A stretch of DNA of 64,000 nt, taken from NCBI GenBank assembly GCA_902597545.1, contig CACJYD010000006.1, positions 1-64,000 of the forward strand, read 5' to 3'. Below, one piece after another: positions 30,741 through 41,250 of the stretch. A model generated the notes under the pieces. It was given only the letters and a program-made list of their open reading frames with translations. It made no database searches and had not been told where the DNA came from. How positions within the stretch are numbered: the stretch's first letter is position 1; each line of letters opens with the position of its first letter. A program made the position numbers and the translations under genes. The stretch is from an uncultured Bacteroidota bacterium. GTDB lineage: Bacteria; Bacteroidota; Bacteroidia; Flavobacteriales; Flavobacteriaceae.

Positions 30741-32678
30741 ATGTTAAAAGTTTCTTTTCCAGATGGAGCTATTAAAAAGTACGACAAAGGAATAACTCCT
30801 TTTGAAATTGCTCAAAGTATTAGTAATTCACTTTCTAAAAAACTTCTTAGTGTTTCATATAATGGAAAACAAATTGAATCTAGTACCCAACTAAATAAAG
30901 ATGGAAAAATTGAATTTCACTTTTGGGATGATTTAAAGGGTAAAAGTGCTTTTTGGCATTCTTCGGCACATTTATTTGCCCAAGTGATTCTTGACTTTTA
31001 TCCTGATTCTAAGTTAACAATTGGTCCACCAATAGAGAATGGTTTTTATTATGATGTTGATTTAGGTAAAGAATCCATCTCAGAAAATGATTTTGAAAAG
31101 ATTGAAAAAAAGATGATTGAGGAAGCAAGAAAAGATCACAAATTTACATTAAGAGAATCATCAAAAAAGGAAGCTTTAAATTTCTATAAAAAAAATAATA
31201 ATGAGTATAAAACAGAGCTCATAAACGAACTGAAAGATGAAAAAATTACATTTTGCGATCATGCTAATTTCTCAGATTTATGTAAAGGTGGCCACATACC
31301 ATCAACAGGGCATATTAAAGCAGTAAAATTATTGAATGTCGCTGGAGCATATTGGAGAGGTAACGAAGATAATAAGCAGCTAACTAGGATCTATGGAATT
31401 TCTTTTCCAAAGCAAAAACTTTTGACAGAATATTTACAATTGGTTGAAGAAGCAAAGAAAAGAGATCACAGAATAATCGGTAAAAAACTTAAATTATTTA
31501 CATTTTCAAAGCAAGTTGGATTGGGGTTGCCACTATGGTTACCTAAAGGCGCTGAACTTAGAAAAAGACTAGAAGATTTCTTAACTAAAGCTCAAAAAGA
31601 AGCTGGATATGAAATGGTTATCAGCCCACATATTGGAAATAAAAAACTTTATGAAACTTCCGGTCATTTTCAGAAATACGGAGAGAGTAGTTTTATGCCA
31701 ATTAAATCTCCGAGTTCAGATGAAGAATTTTTATTAAAACCCATGAACTGTCCACATCACTGTGAAATATATAAATCTGAGCAGTGGAGTTACCGAGATT
31801 TACCTAAAAGATATGCTGAATTTGGAACAGTTTACAGATATGAACAAAGTGGAGAATTACATGGTTTAACAAGAGTTAGAGGCTTTACTCAAGACGATGC
31901 TCATATTTTTTGTGCTCAAGAACAACTAGTTGAAGAATTTGAAAAAGTTATTGATTTAGTATTATATGTTTTTAATACTCTTGGTTTTGATAATTATGAA
32001 GTTCAAATTTCTCTTAAGGACAAAGAAAACAATGATAAATATATTGGTAGTGATGAAATGTGGAAACTTTCGGAAGAAGCAATAATAAAAGCAACAAAAG
32101 GAAAAAAATTAAATTATAAAATTGAATATGGGGAGGCAGCATTTTATGGTCCAAAGTTAGATTTTATGGTCAAGGATGCACTAAGCAGAAAATGGCAACT
32201 AGGAACAATCCAGGTTGATTATAACCTTCCGGAAAGATTTGATTTAACATTTAAAAACAAAAAAAACAAGGATGAAAGACCTGTCATGATCCACCGTGCT
32301 CCATTTGGAAGTTTAGAAAGATTTGTCGCCATTTTAATTGAACATACAGGAGGAATTTTTCCATTGTGGCTTACTCCAAATCAAATTATGATTATTAGCG
32401 TTGGAGAAAAACACGAGAAATATGCTAAAAAAGTTTCAAGTTTACTTGAAAAAGCAGAAATTCGTGCAACTTTAGACAACAGAAATGAAACTGTTGGAAA
32501 AAAAATACGAGAAAGTGAACTGAATAAGACTCCATATATGGGTATAGTTGGTGACAAAGAAGTTAAAAATAATAGTATTTCAATCAGAGCTTTAGGTGGT
32601 GATGAGATCGGAGAAATGTATATTGATGAATTGATTAACTTTATAAAAGAAAAAGAAGAAAAATCATACAGTAATTAA
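30741..32678 (+). CDS. thrS: Threonyl-tRNA synthetase
   Basis: WHSSAHLFAQVILDFYP, LKPMNCPHHCEIYK, RVRGFTQDDAHIFC. Confidence 0.98.
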   Translation: MLKVSFPDGAIKKYDKGITPFEIAQSISNSLSKKLLSVSYNGKQIESSTQLNKDGKIEFHFWDDLKGKSAFWHSSAHLFAQVILDFYPDSKLTIGPPIENGFYYDVDLGKESISENDFEKIEKKMIEEARKDHKFTLRESSKKEALNFYKKNNNEYKTELINELKDEKITFCDHANFSDLCKGGHIPSTGHIKAVKLLNVAGAYWRGNEDNKQLTRIYGISFPKQKLLTEYLQLVEEAKKRDHRIIGKKLKLFTFSKQVGLGLPLWLPKGAELRKRLEDFLTKAQKEAGYEMVISPHIGNKKLYETSGHFQKYGESSFMPIKSPSSDEEFLLKPMNCPHHCEIYKSEQWSYRDLPKRYAEFGTVYRYEQSGELHGLTRVRGFTQDDAHIFCAQEQLVEEFEKVIDLVLYVFNTLGFDNYEVQISLKDKENNDKYIGSDEMWKLSEEAIIKATKGKKLNYKIEYGEAAFYGPKLDFMVKDALSRKWQLGTIQVDYNLPERFDLTFKNKKNKDERPVMIHRAPFGSLERFVAILIEHTGGIFPLWLTPNQIMIISVGEKHEKYAKKVSSLLEKAEIRATLDNRNETVGKKIRESELNKTPYMGIVGDKEVKNNSISIRALGGDEIGEMYIDELINFIKEKEEKSYSN

Positions 32679-32693
32679 TCTAAATTTAAAGCC

Positions 32694-33260
32694 ATAGCAG
32701 CACTAAGAAGAAAAAGAGGAAGACGTCAAGGGAGAATAATCAAAAAAAATCCCCACAATATAAATGAGTTTATTAAAGCATCGGAAGTAAGACTTGTAGG
32801 TGATAATGTAGAAATAGGTATATATCCTATCGATAAAGCACTTTCAATTGCAAAGGGATTAGAAACTGATTTAGTTGAGATATCTCCAAATGCTACACCA
32901 CCGGTTTGTAAAGCTCTAGACTACAAAAAATTTCTCTATGATCAGAAAAAGAGGGAAAAATATCTTAAGGCGAAAACACAAAAGGTTATAGTAAAAGAAA
33001 TAAGGTTTGGACCACAAACTGATATTCATGATTATGAGTTTAAGAAAAAACATGCAATTAAGTTTTTGGAAGAAGGTGCAAAGCTAAAAGCATTTGTCTT
33101 TTTTAAAGGGAGATCAATAATTTTTAAAGAGCAAGGTCAAATTTTATTACTAAAATTAGCACAAGAACTAGAAGAATATGGAAAAGTTGAGCAATTACCT
33201 GTGCTAGAAGGAAAAAAAATGATTATGTTTGTGTCCCCAAAAAAAGCTAAAAAGAATTAA
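32694..33260 (+). CDS. infC: Translation initiation factor IF-3 (non-canonical start, proposed AUA)
   Basis: Manual translation: [89 protein letters not shown]...[17 protein letters not shown]. The track only shows the last 64 aa (33066..33260). Confidence 0.93.
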   Translation: MAALRRKRGRRQGRIIKKNPHNINEFIKASEVRLVGDNVEIGIYPIDKALSIAKGLETDLVEISPNATPPVCKALDYKKFLYDQKKREKYLKAKTQKVIVKEIRFGPQTDIHDYEFKKKHAIKFLEEGAKLKAFVFFKGRSIIFKEQGQILLLKLAQELEEYGKVEQLPVLEGKKMIMFVSPKKAKKN

Positions 33261-33261
33261 A

Positions 33262-33459
33262 ATGAGTAAACAAAAAACTAAATCTAGCGCAAAAAAGAGA
33301 TTTAAAGTTACAGGTTCTGGAAAAATAAAAAGAAAACATGCTTTTAAAAATCATATTCTTACAAAAAAATCAAAAAAGAGAAAGTTAAAACTTACTCATT
33401 CAACTCTCGTAAATGATAGCGATTTGGGAAGTATAAAAAAACAATTGAGATTAAAATAA
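33262..33459 (+). CDS. rpmI: 50S ribosomal protein L35
   Basis: [37 protein letters not shown]; start at 33262, not 33229. Confidence 0.96.
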   Translation: MSKQKTKSSAKKRFKVTGSGKIKRKHAFKNHILTKKSKKRKLKLTHSTLVNDSDLGSIKKQLRLK

Positions 33460-33527
33460 TTTGTATAACAGGTTAAGGGTAAAAAATTAAGTTCTTTTTA
33501 GACACCCAAGCCAAAAATATAATTAAA

Positions 33528-33875
33528 ATGCCAAGATCATCAAATTCAGTAGCTTCAAGAAAAAGAAGAAAGAAAATTTTAAAAAAAGCTAAAGGGTATT
33601 TCGGAAGAAGAAAAAATGTATATACAATAGCCAAAAATGCAGTTGAAAAAGGTCTTTCATACGCATACCGAGATAGAAAAAATAAAAAGAGAGTTTTTAG
33701 ATCTCTTTGGATAACAAGGATAAATGCGGCTGCAAGACAGCACAGTTTAAGTTACTCCGAACTAATCAATAAACTCAAAACTAAAGGTATTGAAATAAAT
33801 AGAAAGGTTCTAGCTGATTTAGCAATGAATGAGCCTGAAAAATTTTCTAAAATAATTAAAGATTTAGAGACCTAA
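33528..33875 (+). CDS. rplT: 50S ribosomal protein L20
   Basis: [42 protein letters not shown]. Confidence 0.97.
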   Translation: MPRSSNSVASRKRRKKILKKAKGYFGRRKNVYTIAKNAVEKGLSYAYRDRKNKKRVFRSLWITRINAAARQHSLSYSELINKLKTKGIEINRKVLADLAMNEPEKFSKIIKDLET

Positions 33876-35389
33876 AAAGGGTTTTCCTCATCATCTGACC
33901 TATAACTTCCACTTTCAAACGCTTGATCTGGATTAATTTTCTGGTCCTGGTTAATTTTTGATTCATACTCAAAAGGATTATCATAAGAACCTAAATTTTC
34001 AAATTTACCAAGAGAGCTAATAAACTTTAATTTAATTGAATTTAAACCACCATTTCTGTGTTTGGCTACTATAAATTCAGCCTGACCTAAAGCTGGTGAA
34101 TGATCATCATCATCCCATTCATCCATCTTGTAATATTCTGGTCTATATAAAAACGAGACAATATCAGCATCTTGCTCGATAGCACCAGATTCTCTCAAAT
34201 CAGAGAGAATTGGTCTTTTCACCCCTCCCCTAAGCTCAACAGCTCTAGAAAGCTGTGATAATGCAATGATTGGTATGTCTAATTCTTTTGCTAAAGCTTT
34301 TAAATTTCTTGAAATGGTTGAAATTTCTTGTTCTCTATTACCACTTTTTTGGCTAGAACCAATGGTCATTAATTGAAGATAATCCAATACTATTAGCTTA
34401 ATACCATACTGTGAGGATAGTCTTCTAGCCTTAGCTCTTAATTCAAAAATTGATAATGATGGGGTGTCATCAATATATAATGGTGCATTCTCTAAATTAG
34501 AAACTTTTACATTTAATTGTTCCCATTCAAACTTTTCTAGTTTTCCAGTTCTTAATTTTTCAGAACTAAGACCTGTCTCAGAGGATATTAATCTAGTAAT
34601 CAACTGTAAGGATGACATTTCTAATGAAAAAAAAGCAACAGGAATATTATTTTCAACTGAAATGTTTCTTGCCATCGATAAGGTAAAGGCTGTTTTTCCC
34701 ATACCTGGTCTAGCAGCTATAATAACAAGATCACTTGGTTGCCATCCAGATGTTAGCTTATCAATTTCAAAAAAACCAGAAGCAATACCACTGAGCCCCT
34801 CTTTTTTAGATATTTCTTCAATTTTTTGTTTTGCTTGGATCACAAGATCCTCTGCAGTCTGAGTGTTCTTTTTTAAATTACCCTGAGATATATCATAAAT
34901 TTTAGATTCTGCATCATCAAGTAAATCAAAAACATCAGAGGTTTCATCATATGAATTCTCAATAATTTCATTTGAGATTTGAATTAGTCTTCTTTGAATA
35001 AATTTTTGAAGTATTATTCTGGAATGAAATTCAATATGTGCTGATGAGGATACTTTTTGAGTAAGTTCAACTAAGTAATAATCTCCTCCAATAGTATTTA
35101 GTTTACCTTCTTTCTTTAGCTGATGAGAAACAGTTTTGATATCGATTGGTTCCTGTTTATCAAATAAGTTTATAATGGAATTAAAAATAATTTTATGGCT
35201 CTCTTTGTAAAAAGCGTCAGGTTGGAGAATATCAATTACTTCATCAACACCTTTTTTATCGATCATCATGGCTCCAAGCACTACCTCCTCTAAATCAACA
35301 GCTTGAGGTGGTAACTTCCCTTTTTGCATTGAAAATACAGGAGGAGAATTAGATACTGATGAAGATTTTAAATTTTCAACTCTTTTCAC
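33872..35389 (-). CDS. dnaB: Replicative DNA helicase DnaB
   Basis: [55 protein letters not shown]. Confidence 0.97.
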   Translation of the reverse strand: MKRVENLKSSSVSNSPPVFSMQKGKLPPQAVDLEEVVLGAMMIDKKGVDEVIDILQPDAFYKESHKIIFNSIINLFDKQEPIDIKTVSHQLKKEGKLNTIGGDYYLVELTQKVSSSAHIEFHSRIILQKFIQRRLIQISNEIIENSYDETSDVFDLLDDAESKIYDISQGNLKKNTQTAEDLVIQAKQKIEEISKKEGLSGIASGFFEIDKLTSGWQPSDLVIIAARPGMGKTAFTLSMARNISVENNIPVAFFSLEMSSLQLITRLISSETGLSSEKLRTGKLEKFEWEQLNVKVSNLENAPLYIDDTPSLSIFELRAKARRLSSQYGIKLIVLDYLQLMTIGSSQKSGNREQEISTISRNLKALAKELDIPIIALSQLSRAVELRGGVKRPILSDLRESGAIEQDADIVSFLYRPEYYKMDEWDDDDHSPALGQAEFIVAKHRNGGLNSIKLKFISSLGKFENLGSYDNPFEYESKINQDQKINPDQAFESGSYRSDDEENPF

Positions 35390-35494
35390 ATATCTAACTT
35401 AAAAAAATCTCTAACTAATGAATAATTTTAATAAATAATAAAACGAACAACAGAATGTTAATAAGTATGAAAAATTTGTTAATACTAATAGATT

Positions 35495-36448
35495 CTATTC
35501 ATTAAAAATTCCCATCCCAGTAAATCTTTCTAATCTTTGATCGAGTAAATCTTTAATTTTTTTCTTTTTTAAATCTTGATATGTCGACAATATTTCTTTT
35601 TTGACAGTATTAAAAATCTTTTCTCGATTTTGATGTGCTCCACCTAAAGGCTCTTTAATTATCTTATCAATTAATTTATTTTCTTTCATGTCACTTGGAG
35701 TTAATTTTAAAACATTAGCAGCCTCTTCTTTATAATCCCAACTTCTCCATAAAATAGACGAGCAAGATTCAGGTGAAATTACAGAGTACCAGGTGTTTTC
35801 AAGCATCATAATTTTGTCTCCAATACCAATACCTAGAGCTCCACCTGAGGCGCCTTCACCAATAACAATAACAATAATTTGAGTTTTAATGTTAAACATC
35901 TCATATAGATTTCTTGCAATTGCCTCTGCTTGACCTCTTTCCTCTGCCTCAATACCAGGATATGCACCTGGCGTGTCAATCATAGTAACAATAGGAATAT
36001 TAAACTTTTCAGCTAATTTCATTAATCTTAAAGCTTTTCTATAGCCTTCTGGGTTAGCCATACCAAAGTTTCTATATTGTCTAGTTTTTATATTATTTCC
36101 TTTCTGCTGACCAATGAACATGAACGTTTGATTATCAATTTTACCCAAACCTCCAATCATAGCTTTATCGTCGGAAATATTTCTATCCCCGTGAAGCTCC
36201 AAAAAATTATTTTCAGTTATAAAATTTAAGTAGTCAAGTGTATAAGGTCTGGATGGATGTCTTGATAATTGAACTCTTTGCCATGGTGTAATATTTGAAT
36301 AAATTTCCTTTTTTTTGGCTTCTATTTTTTCCTTGAGCTTTCTTGAAGTATCTCTAACATCAACTTTACTTTCATCACCTATCTCATTACATTTTTCTAG
36401 TTGATCTTTTAATTCTTTTAATGGCAATTCAAAGTCTAAATACTCCAT
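35495..36448 (-). CDS. accA: Acetyl-CoA carboxylase carboxyltransferase subunit alpha
   Basis: [57 protein letters not shown]. Confidence 0.97.
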   Translation of the reverse strand: MEYLDFELPLKELKDQLEKCNEIGDESKVDVRDTSRKLKEKIEAKKKEIYSNITPWQRVQLSRHPSRPYTLDYLNFITENNFLELHGDRNISDDKAMIGGLGKIDNQTFMFIGQQKGNNIKTRQYRNFGMANPEGYRKALRLMKLAEKFNIPIVTMIDTPGAYPGIEAEERGQAEAIARNLYEMFNIKTQIIVIVIGEGASGGALGIGIGDKIMMLENTWYSVISPESCSSILWRSWDYKEEAANVLKLTPSDMKENKLIDKIIKEPLGGAHQNREKIFNTVKKEILSTYQDLKKKKIKDLLDQRLERFTGMGIFNE

Positions 36449-36486
36449 AAAACTTAATCAAATATACATTTATTAGATATAAAAAA

Positions 36487-37566
36487 TTATTTTTTTGCGA
36501 TTTTCATTATTTGAATTGTTATCAGTAAAAAAACAAAATTTGGAGCCCATGCACCTAAAGCAGCATTTAAGTCTGATTTAATAACAAGAACAGAAAAAAA
36601 CTTATCAAAAAATATAAAAATAAATGCTAGTGAAATACCAAATGCGAGATTTAACCCAATACCGCCTCTTCTTTTAAAAGATGAAACTGAAACAGCCAAC
36701 AAAGTCAAAATAATCACTGAGAACGGGATACTTAATCTTCTATTCCTTTCTAATAAATGATCATTCAAAAGTGGCGAACCACTTGCTCTTTCATCTTTTA
36801 TAAAATCATTTAATTCAAAAAAGTTTAAGGCCTTAGCTTGATATTTTAAAGAAGATAAGTCGTTAATATTAAAATTAAATATTGTGTCATAAATTCTTCT
36901 TGATTCAATAATTTCCAAATCATCATTGAAAGTCCGCTTGAAAAAATCTGTTAGTCTATATATACTATCGTTTTCAATCCACCTTATATTTCTAGCAGTT
37001 ATCTTTTCAAGAAGTTTATTTTCATTAAATAACTCATGTGAAAAATTATATGCTTGACTTCTTGTTGGATTAAATGAACTAACATAGATATACTCATTTT
37101 CAGAAATTTGTTTATACAAATTAGATAAATTTCTATCCTTTTTATTTTTACTTAGATACTTATATTGAAATTCATTAAAGCTTTTATTCTTCTCTGGGAC
37201 TATGAACATACCAGAGATTACTGAAAAAATAAAAATAATGCTAGCAGAAATAATATAAGGTTTGAGAAATCTATTAAAAGAAATACCAGAGCTGAGTATT
37301 GCGGTTATTTCTGAATTACTTGAGAGCTTTGATGTAAACCATATAACCGATAAAAAAACAAAAATTGGAAATAGAAAATAACCATAATACCAAACAAAGT
37401 CTGAATAGTATTCAATTATATCAGTGAATGACAATTCATGTTCTTTAAACTTATCAATTTTTTCAGAAATATCTACTAAAATACCAATGGGGATAAATAG
37501 TAAAAACATCATCAAAAAAGTCATTAAAAACTTTTTGATTATATATAAATCTAATATCCTTATCAT
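36487..37566 (-). CDS. LptF/LptG family permease
   Basis: MIRILDLYIIKKFLMTFLMMF; PFSVIILTLLAVSVSSFKRRGGIGLNLAFGI. Confidence 0.88.
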   Translation of the reverse strand: MIRILDLYIIKKFLMTFLMMFLLFIPIGILVDISEKIDKFKEHELSFTDIIEYYSDFVWYYGYFLFPIFVFLSVIWFTSKLSSNSEITAILSSGISFNRFLKPYIISASIIFIFSVISGMFIVPEKNKSFNEFQYKYLSKNKKDRNLSNLYKQISENEYIYVSSFNPTRSQAYNFSHELFNENKLLEKITARNIRWIENDSIYRLTDFFKRTFNDDLEIIESRRIYDTIFNFNINDLSSLKYQAKALNFFELNDFIKDERASGSPLLNDHLLERNRRLSIPFSVIILTLLAVSVSSFKRRGGIGLNLAFGISLAFIFIFFDKFFSVLVIKSDLNAALGAWAPNFVFLLITIQIMKIAKK

Positions 37567-38693
37567 AATTTATTATCTAAATCCTTTACTATTTTATCCT
37601 TCCATTCTAAAAATCTGTCTTCCCTGATTGCTTTTTTTGACTGTTCAATCAGCCATCTATAAAATCCTAGATTGTGGATAGTTGCAATTTCTTTACCCAA
37701 AAATTCATTTATAGAAAACAAATGTCTAAGATAAGATTTTGTATAAAGTTTATCTACAAATGTTATTCCATCAGCATCTATTAGGCTATTATCGTATTTC
37801 CATTTCTTATTCTTGATATTTATTGTTCCATTTTTTGTAAATAACATTCCATTACGTGCGTTTCTGGTTGGCATTACACAATCGAACATATCCACGCCTA
37901 GAGCAATATTTTCAATAATATTTGTGGGTGTTCCTACACCCATTAAATATCTGGGCTTTTCCCATGGTAAAATTGAGCATACTTCATGACACATTTCGTA
38001 CATTAATTCATGAGGTTCTCCAACTGAAAGACCACCAATTGCATTACCGGGCATATCATGATTAGAAATAATTTCAGCTGATTGCTTTCTTAGGTCAGCA
38101 TAAATACTTCCCTGAACAATAGGAAACAAGAATTGATTATACTCATATTTTGAACTAGTTGATTTAAATCTATTGATGCATCTGACTAACCATTCATGAG
38201 TCAAGTCCATAGATTTTCTAGCATATTTTTTATCACAAGGATAGGGCGTACATTCATCAAACGCCATCACAACATCTGCCCCAATGTTTCTTTGAATATC
38301 AATTGCTTTTTCAGGGCTAAAAAAATGATAAGAACCGTCAATGTGAGATTTAAAATTAACTCCATCGCTATTGATTTTTCTGTTTGATGATAAAGAATAT
38401 ACTTGGTAGCCACCACTATCAGTTAAAATATTATTATTCCAACTCATGAACTTATGAATTCCACCAGCCTTAATAATTGTATTTTCACCTGGCCTTAGAT
38501 ATAAATGATATGTGTTAGATAAAAGTACTTTAGGAGAAATATTTTCAATTAAATCTTTATTATGAACACCTTTAATAGCAGCAGAAGTAGCCACGGGCAT
38601 AAAAATTGGAGTTTCAAAAGTACCATGATCTGTTGTAATTTTACCTAATCTAGCTGAGGAATTGGAATCCTTCTTTAATAACTCAAATTTCAT
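37563..38693 (-). CDS. tgt: Queuine tRNA-ribosyltransferase
   Basis: LSNTYHLYLRPGE, ILTDSGGYQVYSLS, GGLSVGEPHELMYEM, FDCVMPTRNARNG. Confidence 0.97.
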   Translation of the reverse strand: MKFELLKKDSNSSARLGKITTDHGTFETPIFMPVATSAAIKGVHNKDLIENISPKVLLSNTYHLYLRPGENTIIKAGGIHKFMSWNNNILTDSGGYQVYSLSSNRKINSDGVNFKSHIDGSYHFFSPEKAIDIQRNIGADVVMAFDECTPYPCDKKYARKSMDLTHEWLVRCINRFKSTSSKYEYNQFLFPIVQGSIYADLRKQSAEIISNHDMPGNAIGGLSVGEPHELMYEMCHEVCSILPWEKPRYLMGVGTPTNIIENIALGVDMFDCVMPTRNARNGMLFTKNGTINIKNKKWKYDNSLIDADGITFVDKLYTKSYLRHLFSINEFLGKEIATIHNLGFYRWLIEQSKKAIREDRFLEWKDKIVKDLDNKL

Positions 38694-38818
38694 TTAAGTC
38701 AAATATAATTTATATAAATATTAGAAATTAGTTTCTTGTTGATTAATTAACCGTTATAGTTGATAAGTTTAAGTTTATCAATAATCATAAAAAATATATT
38801 AATTATAATTTTGATTAT

Positions 38819-39655
38819 ATGCCTAATCTTAGTGATATTGTTGTACAAGTCAGGAGAGATATTTTAAGGATGGTACATCAGGTAAACTCAGGACATCCAG
38901 GTGGTTCACTTGGATGCACCGAATTTATGGTTACCCTCTACTTTAAGATAATGAACATAAACAAAAAGTTTACCATGGACGGCAAAAATGAAGATCTCTT
39001 TTTTCTTTCCAATGGGCATATTTCACCTGTATTTTATAGTGTATTAGCAAGAGTTGGTTATTTCCCAGTTTCTGAGTTGAAGACTTTTAGAAAAATAAAT
39101 TCTAGATTACAAGGTCATCCTACGACTCATGAAGGACTTCCAGGTGTTAGAATTGCAAGTGGATCATTAGGACAAGGGTTTTCTGTAGCAGTTGGTGCAG
39201 CAATTACAAAAAAATTAAATAAAGAACGGCATATTGTTTATAGTCTGCATGGGGACGGAGAGCTACAAGAAGGGCAAAACTGGGAAGCAATTATGTATGC
39301 ATCTGCAAATAAAATAGATAATATCATTTGTACTATTGACAATAATAGCAAACAAATTGATGGTGATTTAAAAGATGTTTTGGATATGGGTTGTTTAAAA
39401 ACAAAATTCGAGGCATTTGGATGGATTGTATTAAATATTGAAAATGGCAATAATTTGATTGAAATTGAAACTAAATTACATGAGGCTAAAAGTCTATGTT
39501 TTAAGGGAAAACCAATTATTATAATTATGAAAACTGAGATGGGAAATGGCGTCGATTTCATGATGGGAACTCATAAATGGCATGGAGTTGCTCCAAACGA
39601 TGAACAACTTGAATTAGCCCTAAATCAAAATCCTGCAACCTTAGGAGATTATTAG
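38819..39655 (+). CDS. Transketolase, N-terminal subunit
   Basis: HQVNSGHPGGSLGCTEFMVTLYF, GSLGQGFSVAVGAA, GDGELQEGQNWEA. Confidence 0.95.
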   Translation: MPNLSDIVVQVRRDILRMVHQVNSGHPGGSLGCTEFMVTLYFKIMNINKKFTMDGKNEDLFFLSNGHISPVFYSVLARVGYFPVSELKTFRKINSRLQGHPTTHEGLPGVRIASGSLGQGFSVAVGAAITKKLNKERHIVYSLHGDGELQEGQNWEAIMYASANKIDNIICTIDNNSKQIDGDLKDVLDMGCLKTKFEAFGWIVLNIENGNNLIEIETKLHEAKSLCFKGKPIIIIMKTEMGNGVDFMMGTHKWHGVAPNDEQLELALNQNPATLGDY

Positions 39656-40621
39656 ATGAAAAAATTTGTTAATCAAGGGAATAATGATACTAGATCTGGC
39701 TTTGGAGCTGGTCTTCTTGAACTTGGACGTTCAAATAATGAAGTTGTTGCTTTATGTGCAGATTTAACAGGTTCTCTTAAAATGAATGAATTTAAAAAGG
39801 AATTCCCTGATAGATTTTTTCAAGTTGGAATTGCTGAAGCAAATATGATGGGAATTGCTGCTGGAATGACCATTGGAGGTAAAATTCCTTTTACTGGAAC
39901 TTTTGCAAATTTTTCAACAGGGAGAGTTTATGATCAAATAAGGCAATCGATAGCTTACTCTGGAAAAAATGTTAAAATTTGTGCATCACATGCTGGTGTA
40001 ACTTTAGGAGAGGACGGTGCAACACATCAAATTCTTGAAGATATTGGATTAATGAAAATGTTACCAGGTGTGACAGTGATAAATCCTTGCGACTTTAACC
40101 AAACCAAAGCTGCAACGATTGCAATATGTAATCATATTGGACCTGTGTATTTAAGATTTGGTAGACCAAAAGTTCCAAATTTTACTGATATCAATCAAAA
40201 TTTTGAGATTGGTAAAGGAATTAAGTTAATTGACGGAAATGATGTAACTATAGTTGCAACTGGTCATTTAGTTTGGGAAGCAATTGAGGCTTGTGCTCTA
40301 CTAGAAAATGAAGGTATATCTACAGAGCTAATAAACATTCACACAATTAAGCCACTTGACGAAGAAATAATTTTAAATTCAGTTTCAAAAACTAAATGCA
40401 TTGTTTCAGCAGAGGAACATAATATTATTGGTGGTTTAGGTGAATCAATTTCTGGACTTTTGGTCAAAAATAATTTAGTACCCATGGAGTTTGTTGGTGT
40501 TGAGGATTCGTTTGGTGAATCGGGTACCCCATCTGAACTTATGAAAAAATATGGGCTTTCTGCGGAGAACATTTACAAAAAATGCAAAAAAGCAATTTCA
40601 AGAAAACAATTAGGTGTCTAA
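39656..40621 (+). CDS. Transketolase, C-terminal subunit
   Basis: DTRSGFGAGLLELG, ADLTGSLKMNEF, FFQVGIAEANMMGIAAGM, SHAGVTLGEDGATHQ. Confidence 0.95.
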   Translation: MKKFVNQGNNDTRSGFGAGLLELGRSNNEVVALCADLTGSLKMNEFKKEFPDRFFQVGIAEANMMGIAAGMTIGGKIPFTGTFANFSTGRVYDQIRQSIAYSGKNVKICASHAGVTLGEDGATHQILEDIGLMKMLPGVTVINPCDFNQTKAATIAICNHIGPVYLRFGRPKVPNFTDINQNFEIGKGIKLIDGNDVTIVATGHLVWEAIEACALLENEGISTELINIHTIKPLDEEIILNSVSKTKCIVSAEEHNIIGGLGESISGLLVKNNLVPMEFVGVEDSFGESGTPSELMKKYGLSAENIYKKCKKAISRKQLGV

Positions 40622-41250
40622 TTACTTTAAGCACATTAATTTTTTTATTTAACAATAAAGCACTATCTCAAATAGAAATTGGTTTTAAAGGTGGCCTTAG
40701 TTTTAATTCTATAAATAACCAAAGTTTCTTTTTTGAATCAGAAAATATGTCCCACAATGTATTTGAAAAAAACAATGGCTACAGGTTTGGTTTTTACACT
40801 AAAATAAAATTAATTAAATCTCTATTTGTACAGCCTGAAATATTTTATTCATCTATTAAAAAAAAATATGATCTAACCTTTCCTATAGATCATGAAAATT
40901 TTGTAGTTGATGAGTTTAAACAAAATAAAATTATTTTTCCTGTTCTCTTGGGCATGGATTTATTTGATAGGTTTAGCCTTTTTGTAGGACCAAATTTTAG
41001 TGTAAATAACAAAATATTTTTTAACGAAAATAACGAAACCATTACACTAGAAAATCTATACGATAGATCAGAAATTTACCTAAATTATGGACTATCAGTA
41101 AAATTTAAAAAATTAATAATTGATTTTAGGTTCGAAAGAGGTTTTAATGAGAAAGAAATTAAAGTTGTGGATATAATTGTTGATGATGTGAATCAAATTG
41201 TTAAATCAAATGGTTTGTTAACAATTATTACTTTAGGATATAAATTTTAA
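40582..41250 (+). CDS. Outer membrane beta-barrel (PorT-like) protein
   Basis: Signal peptide MQKSNFKKTIRCLITLSTLIFLFNNKALSQ; IEIGFKGGLSFNSI; LFVQPEIFYSS. Confidence 0.75.
   Translation: MQKSNFKKTIRCLITLSTLIFLFNNKALSQIEIGFKGGLSFNSINNQSFFFESENMSHNVFEKNNGYRFGFYTKIKLIKSLFVQPEIFYSSIKKKYDLTFPIDHENFVVDEFKQNKIIFPVLLGMDLFDRFSLFVGPNFSVNNKIFFNENNETITLENLYDRSEIYLNYGLSVKFKKLIIDFRFERGFNEKEIKVVDIIVDDVNQIVKSNGLLTIITLGYKF

Noticed and set aside
33066-33260. ORF track 64-aa protein [15 protein letters not shown]...
   Set aside because: It is only the C-terminal third of IF-3; the frame is open and clearly homologous back to about 32694.
33460-33527. Possible L20-type autoregulatory leader between rpmI and rplT
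   Set aside because: The gap is short and I could not identify a convincing paired structure by eye; needs a covariance-model search.
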